From positions 38,803 through 102,802 of the forward strand of contig CAZJVP010000072.1 in assembly GCA_964549615.1 (NCBI GenBank): 64,000 bases of DNA, in the 5' to 3' direction. Within the stretch, counting starts at the first letter, position 1, and the number at the start of each line of letters is the position of its first letter. The translations under genes and the position numbers were made by a program. A model generated the notes under the pieces. The model was not told the origin of the DNA. It ran no database searches and saw nothing but the letters and a program-made list of their open reading frames with translations. The stretch comes from CAYVLA01 sp964549615 [NCBI: uncultured Thermococci archaeon]. Lineage in GTDB: Archaea > CAYQAE01 > CAYVLA01. Shown here in pieces: positions 17,100-25,804 of this stretch.

Positions 17100-18491
17100 T
17101 CAGATGGGCCCTCTCTTCCTGCTCGGAACGAACCACCTTGAGGTCCGCCTGAGTGGCTCGCTAAGCCTCCTTTCGCGGCGCGGCGGGAGTGCTGCAGCGA
17201 AGAGGAGTCCCAGGAAAACCACCAACGCGGCCCCGATCTCCATTTTTCCGGACAAGATCAGGCAATAAACGAGGAGCAGCGCAGCAAAAGGAAGAGCAAT
17301 GAACAAGACGAGCCTGCCCCTACCCGCCGTCCTTGCTGCCAAGAACAGGCTGGCTATCCCAAGCGCAACTAGGACCCAGAAGAAGTAGGCCGCCCAGCCG
17401 TACCCCAAGACCGAAGATAGCAGCATGAGCAATAGACAGCCGATCAGATCCAGCGCGGCCACCAGTCGTCGCACGCCTATCTTGAGCACCCCCAAGCTCA
17501 TGTGCCCGAGGATGAGGCCCAGTAGCACGCCCGCCACGACCCCCGCGATGAGCCAGAAGACCGCACTGGAGATCAACCTGTCTGCCAGCGGCGTCTGAAC
17601 CTGTGAAACCGAGAGATCGGCGTCCAGGTCCTTCAGCTCGCCCGAGAACTTGATCGCAGAAAGCCATGCATCGCCGGAGAAGAGGCTCGATATCATCGGG
17701 TGGATGGACTCAAGATCAGTTTTTGGGACCTTGAATCGAACGGGCCCGCCGAGGGCACCCGCAAACCTTGCGAGATTAAGCGCAGGCGGTATCTCCTCTT
17801 CGTAGACCGGCCCGCTGCTTATCGCGAAGATGGCGATCTCCGTGCTGCCTGAGGCGAGCGTCGAGATCCGCAGCGGAAAGTACAACGAGCTGGACTTGAA
17901 CTTGTAGAGAATCGGCTCGATGCTTCTTGGCTCAGGCGACAGCTCCACCAAGTCCAGAACGAAATAGGGAAACCTGTCGCGGATGTAGGAGTCCACCAAG
18001 CTGGCTAGCTTCTGCGAGGAAACCCTCTTTCCCATCCCCCGCTCCTCTAGGAAATCGTTTGCCCAATCCTCGAACTGCCGGGAATCGTCAACCCTTATGA
18101 CGGTGATGTCGTGTGAGCCGATCTTGTCGTGGAAGACGATCTCCACCCCGGTCTGCTTCCCGCCGCCCCTAAACTCCCCTAACGGGCTGTGATCGCGCAT
18201 CAGACTGTTGATAGCCACGAATGGAGCAAGATCGGTCTTTTCGATGACGTCGGGCTCAGAAGGAAGAGGCAAGACCTCCAAGACCGTCGTTGCTGCGTCG
18301 GCATACACGTCCGTGGAGAGTATCAGGATCTCCTCTAGGCCGTTCCAAGCAACGATTGCCTTCTGGCCTGGACCGAAGACGGAAACGTCGGCAAGGGGCA
18401 GCATTCCCCTGTCCGCCAAGCAGACCTGCACTGCCAAGCCCGCCAAGAGCAAACCAGCTACGAACAGGACCAGCATCCGAGTGCTGGACAC
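17100..18491 (-). CDS. DUF2330-like membrane protein
   Basis: Start GTG 18491 places a signal sequence immediately after it (LVLFVAGLLLAGLAVQVC). About 290 extracytoplasmic residues follow, beginning with a strand set (KAIVAWNGLEEILILST, then VLEVLPLPSEP) that resembles DUF2330 proteins, then five or six C-terminal transmembrane helices (residues about 320-450) and a basic tail. Function is unknown. The gene could also start at 18557. A perfect 14-bp palindrome lies 75 nt upstream of the chosen start. No partner gene is adjacent on this strand. Confidence 0.7.
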   Translation of the reverse strand: MSSTRMLVLFVAGLLLAGLAVQVCLADRGMLPLADVSVFGPGQKAIVAWNGLEEILILSTDVYADAATTVLEVLPLPSEPDVIEKTDLAPFVAINSLMRDHSPLGEFRGGGKQTGVEIVFHDKIGSHDITVIRVDDSRQFEDWANDFLEERGMGKRVSSQKLASLVDSYIRDRFPYFVLDLVELSPEPRSIEPILYKFKSSSLYFPLRISTLASGSTEIAIFAISSGPVYEEEIPPALNLARFAGALGGPVRFKVPKTDLESIHPMISSLFSGDAWLSAIKFSGELKDLDADLSVSQVQTPLADRLISSAVFWLIAGVVAGVLLGLILGHMSLGVLKIGVRRLVAALDLIGCLLLMLLSSVLGYGWAAYFFWVLVALGIASLFLAARTAGRGRLVLFIALPFAALLLVYCLILSGKMEIGAALVVFLGLLFAAALPPRRERRLSEPLRRTSRWFVPSRKRGPI

Positions 18492-18565
18492 GAGGGCACC
18501 CCTCTCCGCGTAGTCGTCCGTTCTGATAAATCCTCCCCTGCCTGCGTACTGCAACAATCAACTCT

Positions 18566-18579
18566 CTCAGGATCCTGAG
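18566..18579. repeat. 14-bp perfect palindrome CTCAGGATCCTGAG
   Basis: An uninterrupted dyad in the region between the DUF2330-like gene and the ModE-like operon end. It could be an operator for the minus-strand gene; a chance palindrome cannot be excluded. Confidence 0.3.
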
Positions 18580-18672
18580 CCTCTTCTCAGCCGTCTCCCA
18601 CTTCTCCAACAAAAACACCAGCAAACCCACCCCACACAAAGTGTAACATATGTCGGTTTACCCAACAGTCGG

Positions 18673-19146
18673 TCAGCCCAGCGTCAAGCTTATCTCATCG
18701 CCTGGGGAAAGCCCCCGCCACAACTTCCCACCCGTGATGGTTATGACCAGATCATCCTTTCCGCTCACCGAATGCAACCTGACGAGCTTCCTCGAGCGAT
18801 CCACCTTCGTCACCTTGCATTCGATCTTCTCAAGCGATCCTGGTGCCAGTTTCGGTCCGGCCGCCTCGGCCCATCGGTACATCTCAAGAAGCCGTCTGCC
18901 CTCATCGCTGAGCCTTGAGCAGCCCCCCTTCGCGCCTCCGCGGGTTGAGATGACGACCGGCCTTCCCGCGGCTTCCCCGATCTTCGAAACGATCCCCCAA
19001 GCATGCCTGTAGGAAAGGCCAAGGTTGGAAGCAGCGTGTCTGATCGAGCCGGTCCTCTCGATCTCCTCCAACAGCTTCGCCCTTCCCTTCCCGATCAGGG
19101 GGCGTCCGTCCCTCTCGATCCAGATCTTGGACCTCGCCGTTGCCAT
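18673..19146 (-). CDS. ModE-like transcriptional regulator
   Basis: ATG 19146 gives 157 residues. The N-terminal winged helix (ERTGSIRHAASNLGLSYRHAW, followed by RGGAKGGCSRLSDEGRRLL, residues about 32-90) is the ModE/LysR-type DNA-binding domain. The last 60 residues form a small beta domain resembling a TOBE/Mop fold, which binds molybdate or tungstate in ModE. It could report Mo/W status, which would suit the aldehyde:ferredoxin oxidoreductase encoded at 32166-33968, but no direct link is visible. The start codon is 2 nt after the stop of the nuclease gene, so it is the third gene of a tight operon. Confidence 0.75.
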   Translation of the reverse strand: MATARSKIWIERDGRPLIGKGRAKLLEEIERTGSIRHAASNLGLSYRHAWGIVSKIGEAAGRPVVISTRGGAKGGCSRLSDEGRRLLEMYRWAEAAGPKLAPGSLEKIECKVTKVDRSRKLVRLHSVSGKDDLVITITGGKLWRGLSPGDEISLTLG

Positions 19147-19148
19147 CC

Positions 19149-19868
19149 CTATCGACCACGGAGCATCTCGTACCTTCGGATGATCTGCCCGATCACGGTT
19201 CCATCCTCCAAACGTGCAGCGAGATCTTTGAGGACGGCCGGGGAATAGGTCCATGCCCCCTTCTCATTGAAGGAGACGCACCGCAGATATTCAATCCTCA
19301 AGGTGGGGTAGCAGGACTCCAACAGATAGCAGTAGACGGCCACCTGAGGCATGGAGTACAGAAACCTGCCCTCAGGCTTGTAGTCTATCACCTCGATGCA
19401 GTCGGGGCAGATCCGCATCAGATCGATGTGGCCCGTTAGCCTCAGAAAACCCGACCACACGGGCACCTCCATGGCCACCATGCCGGGGTCGTTCTTCAGC
19501 AGGTAGTCTTGAACCTGGAAGTGTCTGTCACGAACCTTCCTCATCCGGGCGATCGAGCCGCATATGGACTCGTATTCGCCCTCGGATGCCCTAGTGTCCA
19601 GAAGTCCCCGCTCCTCCAGATGGGACACGAACCACGCATCCGAAGGCCTCGCCGGCAACCTGAGTTGGGACGCGCGTTCGTACTTCTCGTCCTCGAAAAC
19701 GTTCAGGGGGATTCGTCCCTGTGCAACCGTCGAGAGGGCATGCCACAGATCCTTGCTGTGCTTCTGGTTGAAAGCCCTGTGATGCCTCAGGTTCCACTGG
19801 AAGAGGTAGCCCACACCAGTATGTCGAAGCCTCCTGCGAACGATGAGCCCGTATTCTTCCTCCGACAA
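19149..19868 (-). CDS. RecB/Cas4-like PD-(D/E)XK nuclease
   Basis: A 239-residue protein with the RecB-type nuclease core: GHIDLMRI supplies the first Asp, EVIDYKPEG the D-x-K pair, and PQVAVYCYLLE the QxxxY motif that marks RecB/Cas4-family exonucleases. An early RRRLRHTGVG segment may help bind DNA. I see no cluster of four cysteines for the Fe-S centre of Cas4/AddB, nor any other cas gene or CRISPR array, so a repair or DNA-processing role is more likely than adaptation. It lies 3 nt downstream of a ribbon-helix-helix regulator and 2 nt upstream of a ModE-like gene. Confidence 0.8.
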   Translation of the reverse strand: MSEEEYGLIVRRRLRHTGVGYLFQWNLRHHRAFNQKHSKDLWHALSTVAQGRIPLNVFEDEKYERASQLRLPARPSDAWFVSHLEERGLLDTRASEGEYESICGSIARMRKVRDRHFQVQDYLLKNDPGMVAMEVPVWSGFLRLTGHIDLMRICPDCIEVIDYKPEGRFLYSMPQVAVYCYLLESCYPTLRIEYLRCVSFNEKGAWTYSPAVLKDLAARLEDGTVIGQIIRRYEMLRGR

Positions 19869-19871
19869 GCA

Positions 19872-20267
19872 CTACTGCTCCGTCATGATGTACCGGGTCT
19901 GCTCGATTCCCCTGATACCCCTGATCCTTGAGGTCATGATCCTGATTTCATCACTCTTGCCCTTTGCCAGGAAAACGGTGATGTTGCGGCCTCCGCCGAT
20001 CTTGAACGATGCCTCTGCCTCGATGAGCCTGGAAAACTGCGACCTCACCCTGTCTATGCGACCCCTCTCGCTTTCACCCTCCCTGTAAAGGAACATGAAT
20101 GCGTTGAAGACGTCCTCCTTCACCTTGCCGTACATCCGCTGCTCCGATATGTGGCTCCTGATTGCGTCCCTAATCGCCTCGCTCCTTGAGGAGTACCCCA
20201 CGATGCCCATCATGAGGTCCAGCTCCTTCATCAAAGCATCGGGAATGTTGAGACTAACGATCGGCAT
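19872..20267 (-). CDS. NikR-like ribbon-helix-helix regulator lacking nickel ligands
   Basis: The N-terminus SLNIPDALMKELDLMM, followed by YSSRSEAIRDAIRSHI, is the CopG/NikR ribbon-helix-helix DNA-binding domain. The remaining 75 residues follow the NikR ACT-like core (NITVFLAKGKSDEIRIMTSRIRG in two parts). NikR binds nickel through His and Cys residues; none occur here after the DNA-binding domain, so nickel sensing is unlikely despite the resemblance and the nearby hyp genes. A TATA-like box lies 35 nt upstream. It heads a three-gene operon with the nuclease and the ModE-like protein. Confidence 0.78.
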   Translation of the reverse strand: MPIVSLNIPDALMKELDLMMGIVGYSSRSEAIRDAIRSHISEQRMYGKVKEDVFNAFMFLYREGESERGRIDRVRSQFSRLIEAEASFKIGGGRNITVFLAKGKSDEIRIMTSRIRGIRGIEQTRYIMTEQ

Positions 20268-20670
20268 CTGCCTTCCCCGCTGCCGGTCCTCAGCGGATCA
20301 CCTTAAATCTTGTGCATATATGTTGAACGTCTCGTATGGCAAGAGGCGGGGGAACCACAAAAGGGGCCGCCGTGTGGGGCCCCTCCCATCGGACAATCGA
20401 TGAAAAGCCCGGATCCGGTGGAAGTGATAAGACCGCCATTTGTGTCCACATCCCTACTCTCGGATCGCGCGCTCGTGCCCAAGCCGTTTCCATACACTTT
20501 CGGCGGACGTCGGAATGAATGCAATGGAAGGACGGCGACTGGGCCGAGGATTCTCAACGGTCACCAGATGACCAGCAAGACTCCGCCAGCGAACCTCCTG
20601 CCATGGAGCCCGAGGCATGCTATGCCCAACAACAGTCTTTATCAACTCGGACGCCAACGTATGTGGGGGA
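20268..20670. other. Intergenic region with two promoters and a stem-loop
   Basis: 403 nt between divergent genes. It contains the minus-strand TATA-like box (20302-20310), a 7-bp stem-loop AGGGGCC/GGCCCCT (20362-20384), and a possible plus-strand TATA element TTTATCA near 20638, about 33 nt before the zinc-ribbon ATG. Short open frames crossing it look like noise. I see no RNA gene. Confidence 0.5.
20302..20310 (-). promoter_or_regulatory. TATA-like box for the regulator-nuclease-ModE-like operon
   Basis: Minus-strand AGATTTAAG, about 39 nt before ATG 20267, with a leader of roughly 10 nt. Confidence 0.5.
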
Positions 20671-20919
20671 ATGAACCTGCAGTGGATCAAGTGCCCAGGC
20701 TGCGGCAACGACCTCTTCAGGATAAGGCTCGACGGGTTGGCCCAGTGCTCCCGGTGTGGAAGGCCCCTTGAGATTCCGACAAGGGAGAGGCGCCCCCGGA
20801 TCCCCAGCCCTTACCCGGAGCAGCCGCCCGAGTACCCCGAGCCCTACCATCCTGACATCAAGGGTCCGACCTGGATCTCCGCCGAGGGCAGGACGCACGG
20901 GGACAGGAACGCCTCGTGA
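20671..20919 (+). CDS. Small zinc-ribbon protein
   Basis: An 82-residue protein starting at ATG 20671. CPGCG and CSRCG, about 22 residues apart, form a treble-clef or zinc-ribbon knuckle pair. A Pro/Tyr-rich stretch follows (PYPEQPPEYPEPYHPD) and is probably disordered. No function is assigned. It lies 42 nt upstream of the radical SAM gene on the same strand and may be expressed with it. Confidence 0.7.
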   Translation: MNLQWIKCPGCGNDLFRIRLDGLAQCSRCGRPLEIPTRERRPRIPSPYPEQPPEYPEPYHPDIKGPTWISAEGRTHGDRNAS

Positions 20920-20961
20920 TTCCTCTCGACCATCCGGTAGCGCCCCCGAGATGATCGGTCT

Positions 20962-22032
20962 ATGGGCAGGGCCAGGAACGAACCATTTGCACCTTCGGCC
21001 AGAAGAGAGGCGAAGCTCTACTCGCGCCTACGCGGAGGGAGGGTGAGGTGCGACCTCTGTTGCAGAAGGTGCGTCATTGCCGATGGCGAGAAGGGCTACT
21101 GCAGGACGAGGCAGAACCTCGGAGGAACGCTCTACACGCTCGTCTACGGGGATCTGAGCGCCTTGGAAAGCCGGCCAATCGAGATCAAGCCCTTCTTCCA
21201 CTACTGGCCGGGATCCACGGCCCTGACCTTCTCCACGTGGTCCTGCAACTTCGACTGTCCGTGGTGCCAGAACCATCACCTGTCCAGGACGCCTCCGGGC
21301 GAATCCGATCCTTCACGTAGCCCGCAGGAGATATTGGCCATCGCGGAACGCAACGGCGACCAAGGGCTGTGCGCTTCATTCCAAGAGCCTACCCTCGGGA
21401 CCGAGTTCGCCCTCGACCTTTTCGCGCTGGCCCGCTGCAGGGGCCTGTATGCATGCTACGTCTCCAACGGTTACATGACCCAGCAGGCCTTGGCCCTCCT
21501 TGCGGAGTCAGGCCTTGACGGACTGAAGATCGACCTCAAGGGGCCGCCCGAGGTGTACAGGAAGTACTGCGGTGGCGTCGATGTCGACCACGTGCTGAGG
21601 AACGCCCGTGCCGCAAGAAGGCTCGGAATCCATGTTGAGATCGTGAATCTTGTGATCCCCGGGGTCAATGACGACCAGTCCTCCGTCGAATGGGTCGTGG
21701 ACCAACATCTGCGATGCTTGGGCCAGGATGCGCCGCTCCACTTCACGAGATACTACCCGGCCCACCACTATTCAATGCCCCCTACCCCGGTTAGGCGGCT
21801 AGAGGATGCGGTCAGGACCGCAACGGAGAAGGGCGTCAAGTTTGCCTACGTGGGCAACGTCCCGGGGCACCGGTTCGAAAACACACACTGCCCCGAATGT
21901 GGATCCCTCGCGATCGCAAGGCAGGGATACAGGGTCACCTCATTTCATCTGGATCCGGGTTTTCGCTGCCGAAAGTGCGGAACGGCCCTGCCAATCAAAG
22001 GTAGATACGTTGAGGGCCGATTTGCCCGCTAG
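20962..22032 (+). CDS. amrS: AmmeMemoRadiSam-type radical SAM enzyme
   Basis: A 356-residue radical SAM protein. The cluster motif is CNFDCPWC (CxxxCxxC), preceded by a four-cysteine N-terminal segment beginning CDLCCRRC and followed by the characteristic SFQEPTLG and LKIDLKGPP strands. This matches the AmrS/PflA-related family (COG1180). The last 40 residues form an extra zinc ribbon (CPECG, then CRKCG). In the family it works with the MEMO and AMMECR1 proteins, neither of which is seen here; its reaction is not firmly established. HypF is convergent 19 nt downstream. Confidence 0.85.
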   Translation: MGRARNEPFAPSARREAKLYSRLRGGRVRCDLCCRRCVIADGEKGYCRTRQNLGGTLYTLVYGDLSALESRPIEIKPFFHYWPGSTALTFSTWSCNFDCPWCQNHHLSRTPPGESDPSRSPQEILAIAERNGDQGLCASFQEPTLGTEFALDLFALARCRGLYACYVSNGYMTQQALALLAESGLDGLKIDLKGPPEVYRKYCGGVDVDHVLRNARAARRLGIHVEIVNLVIPGVNDDQSSVEWVVDQHLRCLGQDAPLHFTRYYPAHHYSMPPTPVRRLEDAVRTATEKGVKFAYVGNVPGHRFENTHCPECGSLAIARQGYRVTSFHLDPGFRCRKCGTALPIKGRYVEGRFAR

Positions 22033-22051
22033 GCCGTGCCCCAACGTTGGG

Positions 22052-24355
22052 CTAATGTCCCATCTCCCTTCTCGCTGCGGCGACCTGACCCAGGCTTATG
22101 CAACCATCGCCGGGGGGCAGGAAAACGTGCCTGAGGAGCTTTCGGTCCAGGTTCTTCTCCATGACCGAGACGATATGCTCGTTGTACATGACGCCCCCCG
22201 AGCATGCCACGGCGTCCGGACCGAGGTCCTGGATGCAGAGGTTTGCCATCTCCGCGATGCCCCTCGCTATGGCGGCCTGGGACCCGGCCGCAATATCTTC
22301 CTTGGAGCGCCGTTTCTCCAAGGCCTCCACAACGCCCATCAAGAGCTTCGTTGTGTCCAGGATGTATCTACCCTCCTTCCTATAGACCTCGACCGGTAGA
22401 TCCACAACATCTGGGTCGCCTCGGGAGGCGAAACCCTCCAGCCTCATCGCGCCCTCTCCCTCATACGTGCGTTCGTAGCTTATGCCAAGAAGGATCGAGA
22501 TGGCGTCGAGCACCCTCCCCGTGCTCGTCGTCCAAGATACGTTGAAACCCGTATCAAGCTGGCGGATGATGAGGTCAAGCTCTTTTTCACCCTTCCTGAG
22601 GCCGTCGTAGCAGAACCTGCGCACGATCCTCCTGAGCCTTTCCTCCTCGTAAACGGGTGCAAGAATCCCTATCACCATGCGGACGGGGTAGATCGCCGCA
22701 AGGTCGCCGCCTATCAGGGGTTGCGGCTGGAGGGAACCCATTCGGACATTTCTCTCGCCAACGGCCAGGATCTCGCCGCCCCAGGCCTCCTTCTCGTTGC
22801 CGTACCCAACTCCGTCGCAGATGATGCCGATCACGGTTTGGCCTGGATCGATCCCGTTCTCGGCGATGACGCTGTGAAGATGTGCGTAGTGGTGTTGCAC
22901 CGCGAAGCTCGGACAGCCCCATTTCTCGGCAAGGGAATGTGCAAGCCTGGTTGAGAGGAACGACGGATGCAGATCATGCGCCACAGCGTCTAGGCTCAGC
23001 GTGTTGGTGTCCTTCATCAGGCACGCGATGGCTTCTTTCAGGTAATTGAATGTGTCGAAGTTAGAGGTGTTGCCGATATGCTGGGTCAGGAATGCCAACC
23101 CGTCCTTTGCTATGCATGCGGTCGAGGAGAGCTCAGGCCCCACGCCCAGCACGGCCTCCTTGCCCTCCCATTCCAGCTTCAGAGGGTAGGGAGCATACCC
23201 GCGGGACCGCCTGATCATGACCGGACGTTTCCCATGGAACCTGACCACGCTGTCGTCACACCTGTTGACTATCTCCCTGTCGTGCCAAAGGAGGTAGTCT
23301 ATATGCTTGAGCCTCTCCTTCAGCTTCTCCGCCTCAAGCGCCATAGGCTCGTCGTGAACGTTGGCCGATGTCATCACCAGCGCCGGCTGCTCCGTCTCGC
23401 TCAACAGCAGGTGGTGCAAAGGACTGTAGGGCAGCATGACCCCGATGTTGCCTAGGTCGGGCGAGAGCAGATCGGAGAGAGGAAAGGGGTCCAACTTTTT
23501 CAGGACTACGATCGGCCGCTTCCAGTCCGTGAGCGCCTTCTCCTCCTCGGCCCCGACGCATGCAAATCGCCTGACCTGCTCGACGGATCTTGCCATCAGC
23601 GCGAAGGGTTGGTAGGGCCTCTTGAGGATCGCCCTCAGCCTTCGGATCGCCTTGTCGTCGGTCACGCTGCATGCGAGGTGGGTGCCCCCCACCCCCTTGA
23701 CGGCAACCACCATGCCATCGTCCAACAGGTGCGCCGCCCTCGCTATCGGATCTTTGCACCTCACCTTCCTACCGTTGGAGTCGGCCAGCCAGACCTTGGG
23801 ACCACAGATGGGACAGGCGATGGTCTGAGCATGGTATCTCCTGTCCCCGGGGTTGGTGTACTCGCTGCGACACTGGGGGCACATCTTGAAGGGTTTCATC
23901 GAAGTGTTCTCCCTGTCAAAGGGGGGCCCCCGAGATATGGTGAACCTGGGTCCGCAGTCCGTGCAAGTTATGAACGGGTACCGATACCGCCTGTCCCTAG
24001 GATCCCACATCTCGGCCAGACACCCTTCGCACGTCGCCACGTCCTGGGGTATGAAGGAGTTGGACGATGGCTCGGCGTCGCTCACGCTCTCCTGTATCTT
24101 GAAGCCCTCTTGCGGGGGCAGGCTGACCTCCTCGGTACTCAGCGAGAGAATCTCGGCAAGGGGCGGAAGAGATCCGCGAAGATCGCTGAGGAAGCGCTCC
24201 ACCGCGCCCTTGCCTCCGTCCAGGAGGATCTCGACGCTCCCGTTTCCCACATTTCGGACGTACCCGGAGAGCCCAAGCCGCTTTGCAAGGCGGTAGACCG
24301 AGGGTCGGAAGCCCACCCCCTGGACCCTGCCCTGGACCAAGATCCTCAGCTGCAT
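22052..24355 (-). CDS. hypF: Carbamoyltransferase HypF
   Basis: Makes the thiocarbamoyl precursor of the cyanide ligands of [NiFe]-hydrogenase by loading HypE. The 767 residues have the full architecture: acylphosphatase domain (VQGRVQGVGFRPSVYRLA at the N-terminus), two zinc fingers (CEGC, CTDCG, CPQC, CPICG, residues about 105-185), a YrdC-like adenylate domain, and a Kae1-like domain with HHYAH. ATG 24355 is preceded by a TATA-like element at leaderless spacing. It is divergent from hypCDE, sharing a 137-nt promoter region. Confidence 0.96.
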   Translation of the reverse strand: MQLRILVQGRVQGVGFRPSVYRLAKRLGLSGYVRNVGNGSVEILLDGGKGAVERFLSDLRGSLPPLAEILSLSTEEVSLPPQEGFKIQESVSDAEPSSNSFIPQDVATCEGCLAEMWDPRDRRYRYPFITCTDCGPRFTISRGPPFDRENTSMKPFKMCPQCRSEYTNPGDRRYHAQTIACPICGPKVWLADSNGRKVRCKDPIARAAHLLDDGMVVAVKGVGGTHLACSVTDDKAIRRLRAILKRPYQPFALMARSVEQVRRFACVGAEEEKALTDWKRPIVVLKKLDPFPLSDLLSPDLGNIGVMLPYSPLHHLLLSETEQPALVMTSANVHDEPMALEAEKLKERLKHIDYLLWHDREIVNRCDDSVVRFHGKRPVMIRRSRGYAPYPLKLEWEGKEAVLGVGPELSSTACIAKDGLAFLTQHIGNTSNFDTFNYLKEAIACLMKDTNTLSLDAVAHDLHPSFLSTRLAHSLAEKWGCPSFAVQHHYAHLHSVIAENGIDPGQTVIGIICDGVGYGNEKEAWGGEILAVGERNVRMGSLQPQPLIGGDLAAIYPVRMVIGILAPVYEEERLRRIVRRFCYDGLRKGEKELDLIIRQLDTGFNVSWTTSTGRVLDAISILLGISYERTYEGEGAMRLEGFASRGDPDVVDLPVEVYRKEGRYILDTTKLLMGVVEALEKRRSKEDIAAGSQAAIARGIAEMANLCIQDLGPDAVACSGGVMYNEHIVSVMEKNLDRKLLRHVFLPPGDGCISLGQVAAARREMGH

Positions 24356-24380
24356 TCGCCGGGATGGGCGTCAGCAAGAT

Positions 24381-24389
24381 CAAAAATCT
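24381..24389 (-). promoter_or_regulatory. TATA-like box for hypF
   Basis: Minus-strand AGATTTTTG, centred 30 nt before ATG 24355 (leaderless spacing). Confidence 0.45.
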
Positions 24390-24451
24390 ATCTAGGAGCT
24401 ATCCGACGCGACGCTTCCAGACCCTAGGAGAAGTCCGATGGCTAAACAAAG

Positions 24452-24460
24452 ATTTAATTT
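24452..24460 (+). promoter_or_regulatory. TATA-like box for hypCDE
   Basis: ATTTAATTT, about 37 nt before TTG 24493. A GGAGGAGG tract at 24470-24477 follows. Confidence 0.5.
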
Positions 24461-24492
24461 GTGCGTCTCGGAGGAGGTCCAGGTCCTTGCAG

Positions 24493-24714
24493 TTGTGTCT
24501 GGCGATACCCGGGAGGCTGGAGGAGATTCGCGGCAAGAGCGGCATCGTTGACTTCGGGGGAGTCCGCCGCACGGTCGATCTCTCCCTCCTTGAGAAGTGC
24601 AAGGTCGGGGACTACGTCATCGTGCACGCCGGCTTTGCGATCCAGATCCTGAGCGAGGAGGAAGCCAAATCGACGCTGGACCTCTTGAGGCAGCTTGAGG
24701 CGGCTACGGACTGA
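24493..24714 (+). CDS. hypC: Hydrogenase assembly chaperone HypC
   Basis: A 73-residue OB-fold chaperone that works with HypD in assembling the Fe(CN)2CO centre. TTG 24493 is fixed as start because HypC proteins must begin M-C-L-A-I-P; Cys2, exposed after Met removal, is the functional residue. Further frame upstream is therefore non-coding. The segment VDFGGVRRTVDLSLL is typical. The end overlaps hypD by 20 nt. Confidence 0.93.
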   Translation: MCLAIPGRLEEIRGKSGIVDFGGVRRTVDLSLLEKCKVGDYVIVHAGFAIQILSEEEAKSTLDLLRQLEAATD

Positions 24715-25804
24715 GGAGAGGATTTCCCTGGACCTGTCGCCTTTCCAGAGCAGAGAACTCGTTGAACGAGCAGCGGCGCTGCTGCGCAGGATCGCACCGA
24801 AAGAGGAACTGAGGTTCATGCACGTGTGCGGAACCCACGAAAACGTCGTGACCCGGTACGGCATCAGATCGCTCCTGCCCCCGCAGATCAGGGTCGTTGC
24901 CGGCCCAGGCTGTCCGGTGTGCGTCACTTGCCCCGCCGAGATCGACTCGGCAATCCAGATAGCCCGAAAGCACGCGACCCTATTCACCTACGGCGACATG
25001 TTCGGCGTTCCCGGAAGCAGCATATCGCTGCGCGACGCGAGAGGGGAAGGGGCCAGGGTGAAGGTGGTCTACAGCATGGCCGACGCCATCGGCATGGCCA
25101 ACCCGGTGGCCGGGCCCTCCGTATTCTTCTCCATAGGCTTTGAGACCACGGCCCCCATAACCGCCTCTGTGATACGCTCGGGGGTGCCCAAGGATTTCGC
25201 CTTCATCGTGTCCCATCGACTCATACCCCCCGCCCTCGTCGCGCTGCTGGATTCAGGGAAGGTGGAGATGGACGGCGTGATCTGTCCCGGCCACGTGTCA
25301 ACCATAATCGGGACACACCCCTACGACGTTCTGGCCAAGGAGTTCGGCGTGCCCGTTGTGATCTCCGGCTTCGAGCCGCTGGACATAGTCCTCAGCCTGG
25401 TTGAGCTTGTCAAGCAGCACAAGCGAGGCGCGCGGGTTTTCAACGAGTACTCGCGATCGGTGAAACCCGAGGGCAACCCGCGGGCCAGGCGTCTCATCGA
25501 TGAGGTCTTCGAGACCTGCGATATGGACTGGCGCGGAATAGGAACTCTTCCATCATCCGGACTCCGCTTGAGGGAGGAGTTCTCCGACCTAGACGCCCTC
25601 AAGAAGTATCGCATACGGGTGCGCAGGGACGACAGGATGCCCACGGGGTGCAAGTGCTCGGACGTCCTCCTTGGATCGCTGTCGCCGACACAATGCCCCC
25701 TTTTCGGCTCGCGATGCACCCCGGACTCCCCGGTCGGGCCTTGCATGGTGTCCAGCGAGGGGACCTGCCGCACATGGTTCTTGCATGGGGGTCAGGATTC
25801 TTGA
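24695..25804 (+). CDS. hypD: Hydrogenase maturation protein HypD
   Basis: A 369-residue iron-sulfur scaffold on which CO and CN are attached to iron. Diagnostic segments are FMHVCGTHE, GPGCPVCVTC, IGFETTAP, ICPGHVSTIIG and the C-terminal cysteine-rich cluster region (TGCKCSDVLLG, then CPLFGSRC). Start TTG 24695 lies inside the end of hypC, and the stop overlaps the hypE start as TTGA, so the three genes are translationally coupled. Confidence 0.95.
   Translation: MRRLRTEERISLDLSPFQSRELVERAAALLRRIAPKEELRFMHVCGTHENVVTRYGIRSLLPPQIRVVAGPGCPVCVTCPAEIDSAIQIARKHATLFTYGDMFGVPGSSISLRDARGEGARVKVVYSMADAIGMANPVAGPSVFFSIGFETTAPITASVIRSGVPKDFAFIVSHRLIPPALVALLDSGKVEMDGVICPGHVSTIIGTHPYDVLAKEFGVPVVISGFEPLDIVLSLVELVKQHKRGARVFNEYSRSVKPEGNPRARRLIDEVFETCDMDWRGIGTLPSSGLRLREEFSDLDALKKYRIRVRRDDRMPTGCKCSDVLLGSLSPTQCPLFGSRCTPDSPVGPCMVSSEGTCRTWFLHGGQDS

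Noticed and set aside
18256-18639. A 127-codon frame starting MCGVGLLVF upstream of the DUF2330-like gene
   Set aside because: Most of it is an alternative frame of the membrane protein gene; only the first 30 codons look protein-like, probably by chance.
19149-19868. Cas4 of a CRISPR system
   Set aside because: No repeat array, no other cas gene and no Fe-S cysteine cluster; a general RecB-family label is safer.
19872-20267. Nickel regulator NikR controlling the nearby hyp genes
   Set aside because: The nickel-binding His and Cys residues are absent.
23609-24427. A 272-codon plus-strand frame opposite hypF
   Set aside because: It is the antisense shadow of a well-conserved gene.
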